Source: Jeotgalicoccus meleagridis (GTDB taxonomy: Bacteria > Bacillota > Bacilli > Staphylococcales > Salinicoccaceae). From it: a stretch of DNA of 64,000 bases. Made by a program: the position numbers and the translations under genes. Where the stretch lies: the NCBI RefSeq assembly GCF_903994045.1, contig NZ_CAJEWD010000008.1, positions 124,001 to 188,000 of the forward strand. Direction: 5' to 3'. The first letter of the stretch is position 1; every line of letters starts with the position of its first letter. Shown piece by piece: positions 1 to 8,003 of the stretch. A model generated the notes under the pieces. It made no database searches and had not been told where the DNA came from. It worked only from the letters and a program-made list of their open reading frames with translations.

Positions 1-351
1 TGTTCCGTAACGCTCGGTATAGTGCTCTAATGGATCTGCTCCAAGTGGTATGAAGTATTCTTGAGGTAGGATTGTTCCAATTGCAGCAGCTATTGCAATA
101 ATAGCAATGATAGCCACTCCAACTTTTATGGAAGTGAAAAAGTTCCAAATCTTATCAAAAATGCTCTTTGATTTTACCTTAGATCTAACTGCGCTACCGT
201 CATAGCGCATTAAATCTTTAATCTTTTTCTTATCGTAGTTTTCATTGATCATTTTACCGCAGGACTGACAAAGCTGAGTACCTGGCGGATTTACATGACC
301 ACAGTGACTACAAATAATTTCTTTATTTTCACTGTTTTTTTTATCTTGCAT
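1..351 (-). CDS. resB: Cytochrome c biogenesis protein ResB, 5' part (runs off the window)
   Basis: This is the N-terminal part of ResB, the membrane protein that works with ResC in system II haem delivery to apocytochrome c on the outer face of the membrane. The visible protein opens with a rubredoxin-like zinc ribbon (CSHCG then CQSCG), as in B. subtilis ResB. It continues with the MRYDGSA-type segment and the first membrane helix (SIKVGVAIIAIIAIAAAIG). I chose the ATG at 351 because AGG lies about 9 nt upstream; a second in-frame ATG at 360 is possible. It starts 10 nt after the resA stop, so the two are probably one operon. The gene continues past base 1. Confidence 0.9.
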   Translation of the reverse strand, partial: MQDKKNSENKEIICSHCGHVNPPGTQLCQSCGKMINENYDKKKIKDLMRYDGSAVRSKVKSKSIFDKIWNFFTSIKVGVAIIAIIAIAAAIGTILPQEYFIPLGADPLEHYTERYGT

Positions 352-361
352 AAATGTCATC

Positions 362-892
362 CTATTCTATAGAAGATTCGATAAACTTATGCAAATCTTC
401 TTTAGTGAGTTGGTACTCTTGTTTTTCAACTACTACACCATCTTTATTTACAGCAATGGTAGTTGGTAAGGGACCGATATTATATGCCTTAGTCACACTT
501 CTATTTGGGTCAAGTGCGATTGGATAATCTAGATCCTCTGATAAACCAGAAATAAACTGACTGATTTGTTGCTTGTTTTCTGACACATTTACTGCAACAA
601 TCTCATAGTCTTCATGTCCTTCATTATAGACTTGATTCATATCTGGCATTTCTTCACGACATGGTTTACACCATGTTCCCCAGAAATTAAGAATTACACC
701 TTTATCTCCCGTAATCTCTGATAGTTGCAATTGTTCACCATCTAGAGTTTCGAGCTTAAAGTCCACTGCTTCATCCCCAACATTGATAGTTTGTGAACCA
801 TCTCTTAAGTTGAGATAAAGCGTGATACCTAATAAAGCCACTATGGTAATAATTGTTCCCGTACGAACAATTTTCCTGGTACTTTTTTTCAA
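362..892 (-). CDS. resA: Thiol-disulfide oxidoreductase ResA
   Basis: ResA is a membrane-anchored extracytoplasmic thioredoxin-fold protein that reduces the haem-binding cysteines of apocytochrome c. One N-terminal helix (about residues 10-27) anchors it. The TlpA-like domain follows with the WCKPC active site (Cys75, Cys78) in the FWGTWC context. The C-terminal part carries the cis-Pro loop (PLPTT). The length of 176 residues is normal for ResA. The start is a TTG, 8 nt after a strong AGGGAGGG ribosome site. It lies upstream of resB. Its promoter probably lies in the structured gap before rluB. Confidence 0.93.
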   Translation of the reverse strand: MKKSTRKIVRTGTIITIVALLGITLYLNLRDGSQTINVGDEAVDFKLETLDGEQLQLSEITGDKGVILNFWGTWCKPCREEMPDMNQVYNEGHEDYEIVAVNVSENKQQISQFISGLSEDLDYPIALDPNRSVTKAYNIGPLPTTIAVNKDGVVVEKQEYQLTKEDLHKFIESSIE

Positions 893-924
893 GTCTATAG
901 CCCTCCCTTATATTTAAAAATTAT

Positions 925-986
925 AAAAACCGCAATAAAATACGTGCATAGTGCCAATTATAACACTAGTGATTTTACGGCGGTTT
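925..986 (-). promoter_or_regulatory. Hairpin between rluB and resA with a nested promoter
   Basis: On the minus strand the arms AACCGC/GCGGTT and TAAAAT/ATTTTA enclose about 30 nt and are followed by a T-rich run, which looks like the rluB terminator. Inside the loop is TGTTATAAT, an extended -10 (TATAAT at 957-962), well placed to start resA transcription. No good -35 is visible. Terminator and promoter therefore share the same bases. The structure is read directly from the sequence; the activity is inferred. Confidence 0.5.
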
Positions 987-1002
987 GACATTATTATGAC
1001 AT

Positions 1003-1731
1003 TTAGCGTGATTGCTGTGCATTCGATATTAATTTTTTTACTTCATGAGGTTTCAAGTATCGATAATCGCCCTCTTTTAATCCTTCTAAAGTTAAGAAGT
1101 CAAAACGAATTCGAGTCAATTTATTCACTTTCAAACCGTAGTGTTCAAACATTCTTCTGACTTGGCGGTTACGACCTTCGTGGATAGTGATTTCAACAAT
1201 CATGTCTTTACCGACTTTATCTCTAATTACTTTAAGTTCACAAGGCGCAGTCATGCCGTCGTCTAACTTAATACCTCTTCTCATTTCATCTTGCTGATGA
1301 CGGAGAAGAATACCATCAATTTTGGCTCGGTAAGTTTTTTTCATTTCATACTTGGGATGCGTCATAAGTTGAGTGAATTCGCCATCATTCGTCACTAAGA
1401 GAATGCCTGAAGTATCGTAATCTAATCGCCCAACTGGATAGAGTCTAGCGTCGATATCATCAAAGGCATCAATGACAGTTTCTCTTTTTTTATCGTCTTC
1501 ACTCGCAGAAATTTCACCTGTCGGTTTGTAGTATAAGAGGTGGACTGGTTCTTCTTTAGTAATAACTACCCCATCGACTGTAACCTTATCTTTATCTGTC
1601 ACTTTAGTTGCGAGTTCAGTGACCGTTTTATCATTGACAGATACTCTACCATCGAGGATTAATTGTTCTGCTTTTCGGCGTGAAGTAATACCTGCATCTG
1701 CGATTTTTTTATTCAAGCGTGTACTTGTCAT
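1003..1731 (-). CDS. rluB: 23S rRNA pseudouridine synthase RluB
   Basis: RluB-family enzymes convert a uridine in helix 89-90 of 23S rRNA (U2605 in E. coli numbering) to pseudouridine. An N-terminal S4 RNA-binding domain (about residues 3-50, with SRRKAEQLI) precedes the RsuA/RluB/E/F catalytic domain. The catalytic Asp104 sits in GRLDYDTSG, and the family motif NEGR...RQVRRM is present as HEGRNRQVRRM. The length is 242 residues. The start ATG overlaps the scpB stop (TAATG), which points to translational coupling in the scpA-scpB-rluB operon. Confidence 0.94.
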   Translation of the reverse strand: MTSTRLNKKIADAGITSRRKAEQLILDGRVSVNDKTVTELATKVTDKDKVTVDGVVITKEEPVHLLYYKPTGEISASEDDKKRETVIDAFDDIDARLYPVGRLDYDTSGILLVTNDGEFTQLMTHPKYEMKKTYRAKIDGILLRHQQDEMRRGIKLDDGMTAPCELKVIRDKVGKDMIVEITIHEGRNRQVRRMFEHYGLKVNKLTRIRFDFLTLEGLKEGDYRYLKPHEVKKLISNAQQSR

Positions 1732-2264
1732 TAATTTTGCTCCTTTAGACTATTGAAGAATAAGTCTATTTCTTCTTGTTCTGCTATCATATCATCACTT
1801 GGTAAGTCACTTAAAGATTCCAAACCAAAGACTTCTAGAAAGCGTTGTGTTGTTTCAAAATGAATGGCGCGTTCATCTGTAACGTGTTTCTTTTTGACTA
1901 AGCCCTTACCTACTAAAGTATTAATAGGTCCATCTGATACAATACCCCTAACACTTTCTATGCCAGCTCTTGTAATCGGTTGATTGTAAGCAATAATCGA
2001 TAAAACTTCTAAGGACGCCTGTGACAGTTTCTTATCCGTACTATTTTCTAAAATGCGTTTAATGTATTTCTCCATTGCGAGACTTGTTTTAAGGAAGTAT
2101 TTATCCCCATTTTTCTCAATGACAAAGTGATCCTTCTCATAAGACTGAACCGCTTCAGCCAATTGCAACTTAGTAATCGGGACATTCATAATCAAGCTTT
2201 CTTCAGACAAACCATTGTCACCAGCAATATAAAGAAGACCTTCTATAATATCAATTTGTTTCAC
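1731..2264 (-). CDS. scpB: Segregation and condensation protein B (ScpB)
   Basis: ScpB is the winged-helix (kite) subunit of the SMC-ScpAB condensin complex, which organises and segregates the nucleoid. Tandem winged-helix domains are recognisable, with the family signature ASLEVLSIIAYNQPITRAGIE around residues 80-100 and the GPINTLVGKGLV element after it. It is 177 residues, about the usual size. The start is a GTG just after the scpA stop, with AAGG upstream. The neighbours scpA and rluB match the conserved Firmicutes order. Confidence 0.94.
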   Translation of the reverse strand: MKQIDIIEGLLYIAGDNGLSEESLIMNVPITKLQLAEAVQSYEKDHFVIEKNGDKYFLKTSLAMEKYIKRILENSTDKKLSQASLEVLSIIAYNQPITRAGIESVRGIVSDGPINTLVGKGLVKKKHVTDERAIHFETTQRFLEVFGLESLSDLPSDDMIAEQEEIDLFFNSLKEQN

Positions 2265-2267
2265 TAT

Positions 2268-2978
2268 TTAAACCAGCCTTTCTAATTCAAAATCATCAGC
2301 TGATATTGATTTAATTTGATATAAATTTTTACTGATGTAATCCAATAAAGTAATGAATACTTGAACGACCTTATTAATAGGCTCGTGGCTAGTTAACAGT
2401 TCGGTCATCTTCAGTGTTTTAGATTGACTAAACTTCTTGTCTATAAAAGCTTCAGCTTCTTCCTTAGTATAATCATCTCGACTGACTACAACAAAGGCCT
2501 CTTCATTTAAAGCAACCCTAGATTTCACTTTGCTATAGGCTGCTAAGAGATCGTTTAGGTCAAAGGTGAGATCTTCATCTTCTATGAGTGAATCATCATA
2601 ATCATGAGGTGCTTTTATGAATTTCTTTTGATTGTCTTCTTTGATCTGTTTCAATTCTTCTGCATATTGTTTATAGTTTTGATATTCTATGAGTTGGGTC
2701 ATGAGCGCTTCTCTAGGATCTTCATAGTCGTCTTCAACTATAGGTGGTTCGGGTAGTAGCATATGGCTCTTAATCTTTAACAATTCACTCGCCATGACCA
2801 AATAATCTGCAGCAACATTTAATTCAAGCACTTTCATCTGATTGATATATTCCATATACTGTTCAGTGAGTAGTTTCATCGGAATATCGTAAATATCTAT
2901 TTCTAATTCTTTAATTAAATGTAGTAAAAGGTCTAAAGGACCTTCAAATACATCTAATCTAACTTTATAGGATGACAT
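2268..2978 (-). CDS. scpA: Segregation and condensation protein A (ScpA)
   Basis: ScpA is the kleisin that bridges the SMC heads. The N-terminal kleisin motif FEGPLDLLLHLIKE is at residues 11-25, followed by the helix used for SMC neck contact. An acidic linker lies mid-protein and a winged helix at the C-terminus. The length is 236 residues. The ATG has GAGG 7 nt upstream. The gene diverges from the DUF309 gene with only about 30 bp between them, so its promoter must lie inside or very near that gene. In B. subtilis the DUF309 gene (ypuF) instead reads in the same direction as scpA. Confidence 0.94.
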   Translation of the reverse strand: MSSYKVRLDVFEGPLDLLLHLIKELEIDIYDIPMKLLTEQYMEYINQMKVLELNVAADYLVMASELLKIKSHMLLPEPPIVEDDYEDPREALMTQLIEYQNYKQYAEELKQIKEDNQKKFIKAPHDYDDSLIEDEDLTFDLNDLLAAYSKVKSRVALNEEAFVVVSRDDYTKEEAEAFIDKKFSQSKTLKMTELLTSHEPINKVVQVFITLLDYISKNLYQIKSISADDFELERLV

Positions 2979-3008
2979 AAAAAAACCTCGTCTTTAGGAG
3001 TGATTCTT

Positions 3009-3533
3009 ATCAAGAAAGAAATACTAATTGATTTCTTTAACGAATTAATTATAAAGCAAGATTACTTTGAATGCCATGAAATCTTGGAAGAAGCCTGGAA
3101 AGAGAAGGGAAACTTCACTAAGGAAGATGTTGAAGTCTTCCTTATTCTCATCGTCACTGGTGAATATCACTACCGTCGTGACAACCTAATTGGTGCGACA
3201 ACTTCTTATAAAAGAGCACTCAAATTATATGAATCGAATCACTATCACTTTGACCATTTAGGATTTGAAGACAGTTTCATCGATGATATTTATAAACGTT
3301 TCTATAAGCTTAGTGAAAAACCATTTGAACCTATGCAATTTCCTGTTAAAGACTGGGTCTATCAGGACTTATACGACTTGTATGAAGATGAATTTGATTC
3401 CTACAGTCAATTTACCATTTCGATTTTAGCTAATGTTGTTAGAAATAAACATATTACTGATAAGCATCGACTAAGAGATAGAAGTGATGTTGTTGAAGCT
3501 CGCTTACAAGCCTTGAAAAACAAAATAAAATAA
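3009..3533 (+). CDS. DUF309 family protein (YpuF-like), probable ATC start
   Basis: This is a DUF309 protein of unknown biochemical role, recognised by the YFECHEILEEAWKE signature near residue 19 and by its place next to scpA, where B. subtilis has ypuF. The start is unusual. The in-frame GTG at 3000 directly abuts the AGGAG ribosome site with no spacing. The ATC at 3009 has AGGAG exactly 8 nt upstream and gives the same distance to YFECHE as I recall for YpuF. I therefore prefer ATC, giving 174 residues; an ATT at 3003 or the GTG cannot be excluded. The gene ends just before a long hairpin. Confidence 0.8.
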   Translation: MKKEILIDFFNELIIKQDYFECHEILEEAWKEKGNFTKEDVEVFLILIVTGEYHYRRDNLIGATTSYKRALKLYESNHYHFDHLGFEDSFIDDIYKRFYKLSEKPFEPMQFPVKDWVYQDLYDLYEDEFDSYSQFTISILANVVRNKHITDKHRLRDRSDVVEARLQALKNKIK

Positions 3534-3568
3534 AAAATCGTTCAGTACAAAACTATTCCTGTAACAAA

Positions 3569-3656
3569 TAAGCCAGACATTAGCTTTTCTGGGGCATCGC
3601 GTGAGCCTGTAGTCTCACGCAGATGCTATTCCCCTAGAAGTCTAACGTCCGGCTTA
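3569..3656. repeat. 88-nt long imperfect hairpin, possible interspersed element or terminator
   Basis: Almost the whole segment folds on itself. Outer arms TAAGCCAGACATTAGC and GCTTAACGTCCGG-type pair with few G-U or mismatched positions. A middle block TCTGGGG pairs with CCCCTAGA. An inner block CATCGCGTGAG pairs with CTCACGCAGATG around a 7-nt loop. It lies between the 3' end of the plus-strand DUF309 gene and the minus-strand 28-codon ORF, so it may end both transcripts. It lacks the clean T-run of a simple terminator and is GC-richer than its surroundings, which resembles a dispersed palindromic unit. Confidence 0.6.
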
Positions 3657-3711
3657 TAAAGTATAGTTGGCTTATTTTTATATCTTCAGGACTTCTGTAC
3701 TATTTTATACT

Positions 3712-3798
3712 TTAAACGACGTAGAGCCAGTAAATAAAGCCCCATATTATACACATCAACAAAATACCAAAGAAGATTACATATTTAGCTCTGTTCAT
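3712..3798 (-). CDS. 28-residue membrane micropeptide coupled to deoB
   Basis: This small ORF was found by reading past the deoB stop. Its ATG overlaps the deoB TGA as ATGA, and AAAGG lies about 10 nt upstream inside deoB, the usual set-up for translational coupling. The peptide begins [14 protein letters not shown], has one hydrophobic segment covering most of its length and two Trp and several Tyr near the far end (IYWLYVV), typical of a membrane-spanning microprotein. I do not recognise a family. Expression is inferred from the ribosome site and overlap only. Confidence 0.5.
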   Translation of the reverse strand: MNRAKYVIFFGILLMCIIWGFIYWLYVV

Positions 3799-4970
3799 TC
3801 TTTGATTTCCTTTAAGAAACTTTGTCCGTGTGTCGTATAATCAATGTTGAAATTATCAGCAATCGTTGCTGCAACGTTTGAGAATGTTTGACATTTAGAT
3901 ATTTCACCGTAAGCCATGTCTTTACCAGATGTGATCAGTAAAGGTACAAATTCACGTGTGTGATCGGTACCAGTATAAGTCGGATCATTACCATGATCTG
4001 CCGTAATAATTAACAGTTCATCTTCACCGAGTTTACTTGTAATTTCTGGTAAGCGGTCATCAAAAGCTTTCAAGGCATTTGAATACCCTACTGGATCTCT
4101 TCTATGTCCATATTCAGCATCAAAGTCAACAAGATTCAAGAAGGATAAACCATTGAAATCTCTATCCATGACTGTCAGTAATTTATCGACACCGTCATCA
4201 TTGTTTTTAGTACGGACGGCGTCAGTAATTCCACTACCTGTGAAGATATCATTAATCTTACCAATCGCAATAACATCTTTGCCATTGTCTTCTAAAGCGT
4301 TTAAGACAGTTTGTCCAAACGGTTTTAAAGCGTAGTCATGGCGATTTTCTGTACGTTTGAATTCACCTTTTTTCTTACCTACAAACGGTCTTGCAATAAC
4401 GCGACCCACTAAGAATTCAGGATCTTTAGTCATCTCTCTGACTTTTTCACAAATTTCATATAATTCATCTAAAGGAATGACTTCTTCATTGGCAGCAATT
4501 TGTAAGACAGGGTCATTTGAAGTGTAGATAATTAAATCTCCAGTTTCAATTTGATGCTCACCATATTCTTCTATAATATCTGTTCCTGAAGCCGGTTTGT
4601 TCCCTACTATGCCGCGACCAGTCGCTTTTTCAATCTTGTCTAAAAGTTCTTGTGAAAAACCATCTGGATATACTTTAAAAGCTGTATCAATATTTAAACC
4701 AGCAATTTCCCAGTGTCCAGTCATGGTATCTTTACCTTTAGATACTTCCTGCATCTTCGTGTAAAAACCAGTTGTTTTTTCAACTTTGTCTACACCTGGT
4801 AAATCATCGATGTTACCGAGACCGAGTGCTGCTAAATTTGGCAAGGTATTTGCATGAGCTTCTAGAGTGTGTCTTAAAGTATGTGTCCCTTTATCACCAA
4901 ACGCTTCTGCATCTGGTGCTTCTCCGATTCCAACTGAATCGAGAACGATTAAATGAATCTTCTTAAACAT
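3795..4970 (-). CDS. deoB: Phosphopentomutase
   Basis: DeoB interconverts ribose-1-phosphate (or deoxyribose-1-phosphate) and the 5-phosphate in nucleoside salvage. It is an alkaline-phosphatase-superfamily metalloenzyme. The metal-binding N-terminal motif [13 protein letters not shown], the phosphate-acceptor region [10 protein letters not shown] around residues 79-88, and the C-terminal metal sites [11 protein letters not shown]-like and [10 protein letters not shown] are all present. The length of 391 residues is normal. It lies between xerD and the scp operon, as drm lies beside xerD (ripX) in B. subtilis. A 28-codon ORF overlaps its stop codon. Confidence 0.96.
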   Translation of the reverse strand: MFKKIHLIVLDSVGIGEAPDAEAFGDKGTHTLRHTLEAHANTLPNLAALGLGNIDDLPGVDKVEKTTGFYTKMQEVSKGKDTMTGHWEIAGLNIDTAFKVYPDGFSQELLDKIEKATGRGIVGNKPASGTDIIEEYGEHQIETGDLIIYTSNDPVLQIAANEEVIPLDELYEICEKVREMTKDPEFLVGRVIARPFVGKKKGEFKRTENRHDYALKPFGQTVLNALEDNGKDVIAIGKINDIFTGSGITDAVRTKNNDDGVDKLLTVMDRDFNGLSFLNLVDFDAEYGHRRDPVGYSNALKAFDDRLPEITSKLGEDELLIITADHGNDPTYTGTDHTREFVPLLITSGKDMAYGEISKCQTFSNVAATIADNFNIDYTTHGQSFLKEIKE

Positions 4971-4979
4971 TATTTTTAC

Positions 4980-5867
4980 CTACTTTCTTGGATGGAACTG
5001 CTTGTACATTTCTCTTATTTTGCTTGCAGAAATTTGAGTATACACCTGGGTTGTAGAAATATCTGAGTGTCCGAGCATCTCTTGAACTGCTCTCAAATCA
5101 GCCCCGTTTTCAATCAAATGCGTTGCAAAAGAGTGTCGAAAAGTATGGGGTGTTATGTTTTTTCTAATGCCTGATAGGGCAACATATTTTTTAATCGTCT
5201 TCCATAGACCTTGACGAGTAAACCCTTTACCACGATTTGTTAAAAAAAGTGTATCGATATTTTCGTCTTTTAGCAAGCTTATTCTTTCATTTGAAATATA
5301 ACTTTCTAAAAGCTCGGAGACATATTCTGTAGTTGGAACAATTCTCTCCTTATCACCTTTACCGTAGACATGTATGAAACCCATGGCTAAATTGAGGTCA
5401 CTTAAGCGTAAATTAATCAATTCACTAACCCTAAGGCCACTAGCATAGAAGAGTTCCATAATGACTTTATCTCTTTTTCCTTGGGTAGACGAATCAGGTG
5501 AAGCTAATAGTGTTTCCATCTCTTCAATTGTTAAGACGACAGGCAGGTCTTTTTCCATTTTTGGTGTAGACAGTCTTAAAGCAGGATTGGTCTCTGAAAC
5601 TTGTTCCAATTGTAAAAATTGATGAAAGTTTCTTAGAGTGGACTGCATGCGACGAATGGTCTTGTTACTTTTACCTTCAATCGATAAAAATTGTAAAAAT
5701 GTTACGAGTGTCTCAGTAGTTATAGACTTTACACTCGTAACATTCTTTTCAGTTAAATAATTATTATATTGATTGAGATCTTGTCTATAGGATGAAATTG
5801 AGGCATCGCTTAAACCACGCTCAATTTTTAAGTAGCTCAAATATTCATTAATATAGGCCTTAAGCAT
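4980..5867 (-). CDS. xerD: Site-specific tyrosine recombinase XerD
   Basis: XerD acts with XerC at dif to resolve chromosome dimers. The SAM-like N-terminal core-binding domain (about residues 1-90) precedes the catalytic domain, whose Arg-His-x-x-Arg-Tyr set is visible: R in ASGLRVSEL, HTFRHSFATHL, GHSDISTTQVYTQ. I start at the ATG at 5867, which overlaps the fur stop by 8 nt and gives 295 residues as in staphylococcal XerD. An in-frame ATG at 5879 is also possible. An upstream extension within fur is unlikely to be used. Confidence 0.93.
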   Translation of the reverse strand: MLKAYINEYLSYLKIERGLSDASISSYRQDLNQYNNYLTEKNVTSVKSITTETLVTFLQFLSIEGKSNKTIRRMQSTLRNFHQFLQLEQVSETNPALRLSTPKMEKDLPVVLTIEEMETLLASPDSSTQGKRDKVIMELFYASGLRVSELINLRLSDLNLAMGFIHVYGKGDKERIVPTTEYVSELLESYISNERISLLKDENIDTLFLTNRGKGFTRQGLWKTIKKYVALSGIRKNITPHTFRHSFATHLIENGADLRAVQEMLGHSDISTTQVYTQISASKIREMYKQFHPRK

Positions 5868-6318
5868 TAGTGCCGCCATCTTTCTCTTGGCAATTTCTAC
5901 AGATTCCATGGAAGGTTAAGCGATGGTCAACTACTATAAAGTTAAAGTCTTTAGCGATAATTTTTTCAACTTCTGGAAGAAGGTCTTCTTCAATCTCTTC
6001 TACTGACCCACAATTAGTACAGATTAAATGATGATGAAAATGTTTGGCGCCTTCTTTTCGAAGATCATAACGTGCAACACCATCACCAAAATTGACCTTA
6101 TCTAAAACGTTTAATTCATTTAAGAGTTCTAAGGTGCGATAGACTGTTGCAAGGCCAATCTCAGGATATTTATCTTTTACTTTCATAAAGACATCTTCTG
6201 CACTTAAGTGAGAACTTTCGTTTTCCAATAATACCCTGACCGTTACCTCGCGCTGAGGTGTCAGTTTATAACGGGCATCATGTAAGGCTTCTTTAATTCG
6301 TTCTATACGTTTTTCCAA
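5860..6318 (-). CDS. fur: Ferric uptake regulator Fur
   Basis: This is an iron-responsive Fur repressor. The winged helix (KLTPQREVTVRVLL, then EIGLATVYRTLELL as recognition helix) is followed by the dimerisation domain with HFHHHLIC and two CxxC pairs (CTNC, CRNC) that bind structural zinc. It matches B. subtilis Fur closely, including FGDGVARYDLRKEGA; the second Fur-family gene near 59 kb is better read as Zur. A Fur-box-like sequence lies directly upstream, suggesting autoregulation. The 3' end overlaps xerD. Confidence 0.93.
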   Translation of the reverse strand: MEKRIERIKEALHDARYKLTPQREVTVRVLLENESSHLSAEDVFMKVKDKYPEIGLATVYRTLELLNELNVLDKVNFGDGVARYDLRKEGAKHFHHHLICTNCGSVEEIEEDLLPEVEKIIAKDFNFIVVDHRLTFHGICRNCQEKDGGTNA

Positions 6319-6366
6319 AACTGCACCTACTTCTTAATTTCTTATTTATAACAATTATACATGATA

Positions 6367-6385
6367 GAGAATGATTTTCAATATT
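6367..6385. promoter_or_regulatory. Candidate Fur box upstream of fur
   Basis: The 19-bp segment has the core GAGAATGATTTTCAA, close to the 7-1-7 Fur consensus TGATAATNATTATCA. It lies between the nudF stop and the fur start. Binding by Fur is inferred. Confidence 0.55.
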
Positions 6386-6396
6386 AATTAGAATTA

Positions 6397-6954
6397 TTAT
6401 AAATAACCATTAGTTAATAGATAATGATGGATGGCAACCAAGGTCTTACCATCTCTAAAGTCTCCATTTTTCATACGTATTTTTAAATCTTTTAGAGGTA
6501 CTTTTACTAGGTCTAAAAATTCATCATCTTCTAAAGCCATATCAGAAAATTGGATGTTATGCGCATGATAGAGATAGATTAGCTCATTTGAAAATCCTGG
6601 TGAGACATAGAATTCATAAATCTTTTCTAAGGACTCAGCGCTCGCTCCAGTCTCTTCTTTAAGCTCTTTACGCGCAGTTTCGTCAGGGTGTTCATCGCTT
6701 TCAATCTTACCGGCTGGTATTTCTAGTAATACTTCATCAGTCGATACCCTGAATTGACGGACAAAATACATCGCTTCGTCATCTGTGACTATTAAAGCGA
6801 CTGCTCCTTTATGATAGACTACTTCTCTGTAGGCTTCTATCTCATTTGGTAACTCAACTGTGAGTCTTTTAACATCGATAATTTTTCCTTGATAAATATC
6901 TTCACTAGATTTTGTGTGTTCAATTAAATGTTCGTTAGACAATTTTATCACCAT
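6397..6954 (-). CDS. nudF: ADP-ribose pyrophosphatase (Nudix hydrolase NudF)
   Basis: NudF hydrolyses ADP-ribose to AMP and ribose-5-phosphate. The Nudix box GX5EX7REUXEEXGU is complete in GKIESDEHPDETARKELKEETGA-type order (Glu residues of RELKEET conserved). The upstream FVRQFR and downstream YVSPGFSNE segments match the ADP-ribose subfamily. The ORF allows an ATG at 6954 without a convincing ribosome site; a TTG four codons later has GGTGAT nearby and may be the true start. Its neighbours fur and xerD fit the conserved staphylococcal order. Confidence 0.9.
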   Translation of the reverse strand: MVIKLSNEHLIEHTKSSEDIYQGKIIDVKRLTVELPNEIEAYREVVYHKGAVALIVTDDEAMYFVRQFRVSTDEVLLEIPAGKIESDEHPDETARKELKEETGASAESLEKIYEFYVSPGFSNELIYLYHAHNIQFSDMALEDDEFLDLVKVPLKDLKIRMKNGDFRDGKTLVAIHHYLLTNGYL

Positions 6955-7021
6955 TTCTTAAAAGTTATCATAAATATATCATATTATCCTTATAAAATAT
7001 GAGTTAAACATGTGCTTCAAA

Positions 7022-7030
7022 TGATATAAT
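7022..7030 (+). promoter_or_regulatory. Extended -10 promoter for the alpha/beta hydrolase gene
   Basis: TGATATAAT is an extended -10 match about 30 nt before the hydrolase start. No strong -35 is visible, which is common for extended -10 promoters. Confidence 0.45.
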
Positions 7031-7058
7031 ATTTTTGTTATTACTAGGAGGTAGAATG

Positions 7059-8003
7059 ATGAAAAACTTTTTTAAATGGTTTTCTGTTTTTCTCTTATCA
7101 CTATTCTCAATCATTGTTTCTCTTGCCTACTATGCAAGTAATCAAATCATGTACTTTAAATTAAGAGAAATAGAAGTGATTAAAAGACGTGAGACAAAAG
7201 GAAAACGAATGGACTTAAAAGTACTCGATGGTATGCCGAAAGATCGAGTCAAAATTCCATCTAGATTCGGCTATGATATCAACACCACTTTTTATAAACC
7301 TCATCAAACAGATAAGTGGATGATTATCCTTCACGGTGTATCAGAAAATAGCCTAAGTTCTTCTAAATATGTTCATATGTATACGGATATGGGCTTTAAC
7401 TCTGTTGTCTTTGACGCAAGACGTCATGGTGAAACAGGTGGTGAGGACTCGACTTATGGGCATTTTGAAAAATATGATCTAGAGTCAGTTGTGAACTATT
7501 TACTTACAAATTACGGTAAGGATCTTCATTTTGGCGTTCACGGTGAGTCTATGGGAGCAGCGACTGTCTTACTCTATGCCGGTCAACTCAAAAGTAAGGC
7601 TGATTTCTTTATCTCAGATGCTTCATTTGCAAGATTTTCTGATCAGATTTCAGTTGTCTTTAACTCTATTTCAAAAGCAGCCAGTCAACCGGTCTTATTC
7701 TTCACATATTTACTGCTTAAATTGAGAAGTAAATACAGTATTTTTGAACTATCACCTATAGATGTCGTCGACCAAATAGAACAACCGATTCTCTTTATTC
7801 ATACTAAAAGAGACAAGTTTATCCCCTATGAATCATCCGTCAATTTATACGATAAAAAACAAGGACCAAAACAGGCATGGTTCCCAGAACGTGGTGACCA
7901 TGTTGAATCCTATAATCGTAATAGAAAGTTATATAAACAAACTGTCAAAGAGTTCATTGAACATTACGCGGGATGGGAAGTTCGAAGTAATCATGAGCAA
8001 TAA
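7059..8003 (+). CDS. Membrane-anchored alpha/beta hydrolase
   Basis: This is a serine hydrolase of the alpha/beta fold, substrate unknown. A short N-terminal helix (FKWFSVFLLSLFSIIVSLAYY) anchors it, so the domain probably sits outside the membrane. The oxyanion-region motif ILHGVSEN, nucleophile elbow GESMGAA, acid region (HTKRDKFIPYE) and final His (GDHVESY) are all visible. I chose the second ATG of an ATGATG pair, 7 nt after AGGAGG. The 3' end overlaps the convergent rnz gene by 50 bp. It resembles BAAT/YtaP-like lipases or acyl hydrolases, but no specific substrate can be assigned. Confidence 0.85.
   Translation: MKNFFKWFSVFLLSLFSIIVSLAYYASNQIMYFKLREIEVIKRRETKGKRMDLKVLDGMPKDRVKIPSRFGYDINTTFYKPHQTDKWMIILHGVSENSLSSSKYVHMYTDMGFNSVVFDARRHGETGGEDSTYGHFEKYDLESVVNYLLTNYGKDLHFGVHGESMGAATVLLYAGQLKSKADFFISDASFARFSDQISVVFNSISKAASQPVLFFTYLLLKLRSKYSIFELSPIDVVDQIEQPILFIHTKRDKFIPYESSVNLYDKKQGPKQAWFPERGDHVESYNRNRKLYKQTVKEFIEHYAGWEVRSNHEQ

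Noticed and set aside
951-1160. 69-residue plus-strand frame at the rluB end
   Set aside because: It mostly overlaps rluB antisense and has no ribosome site or family match.
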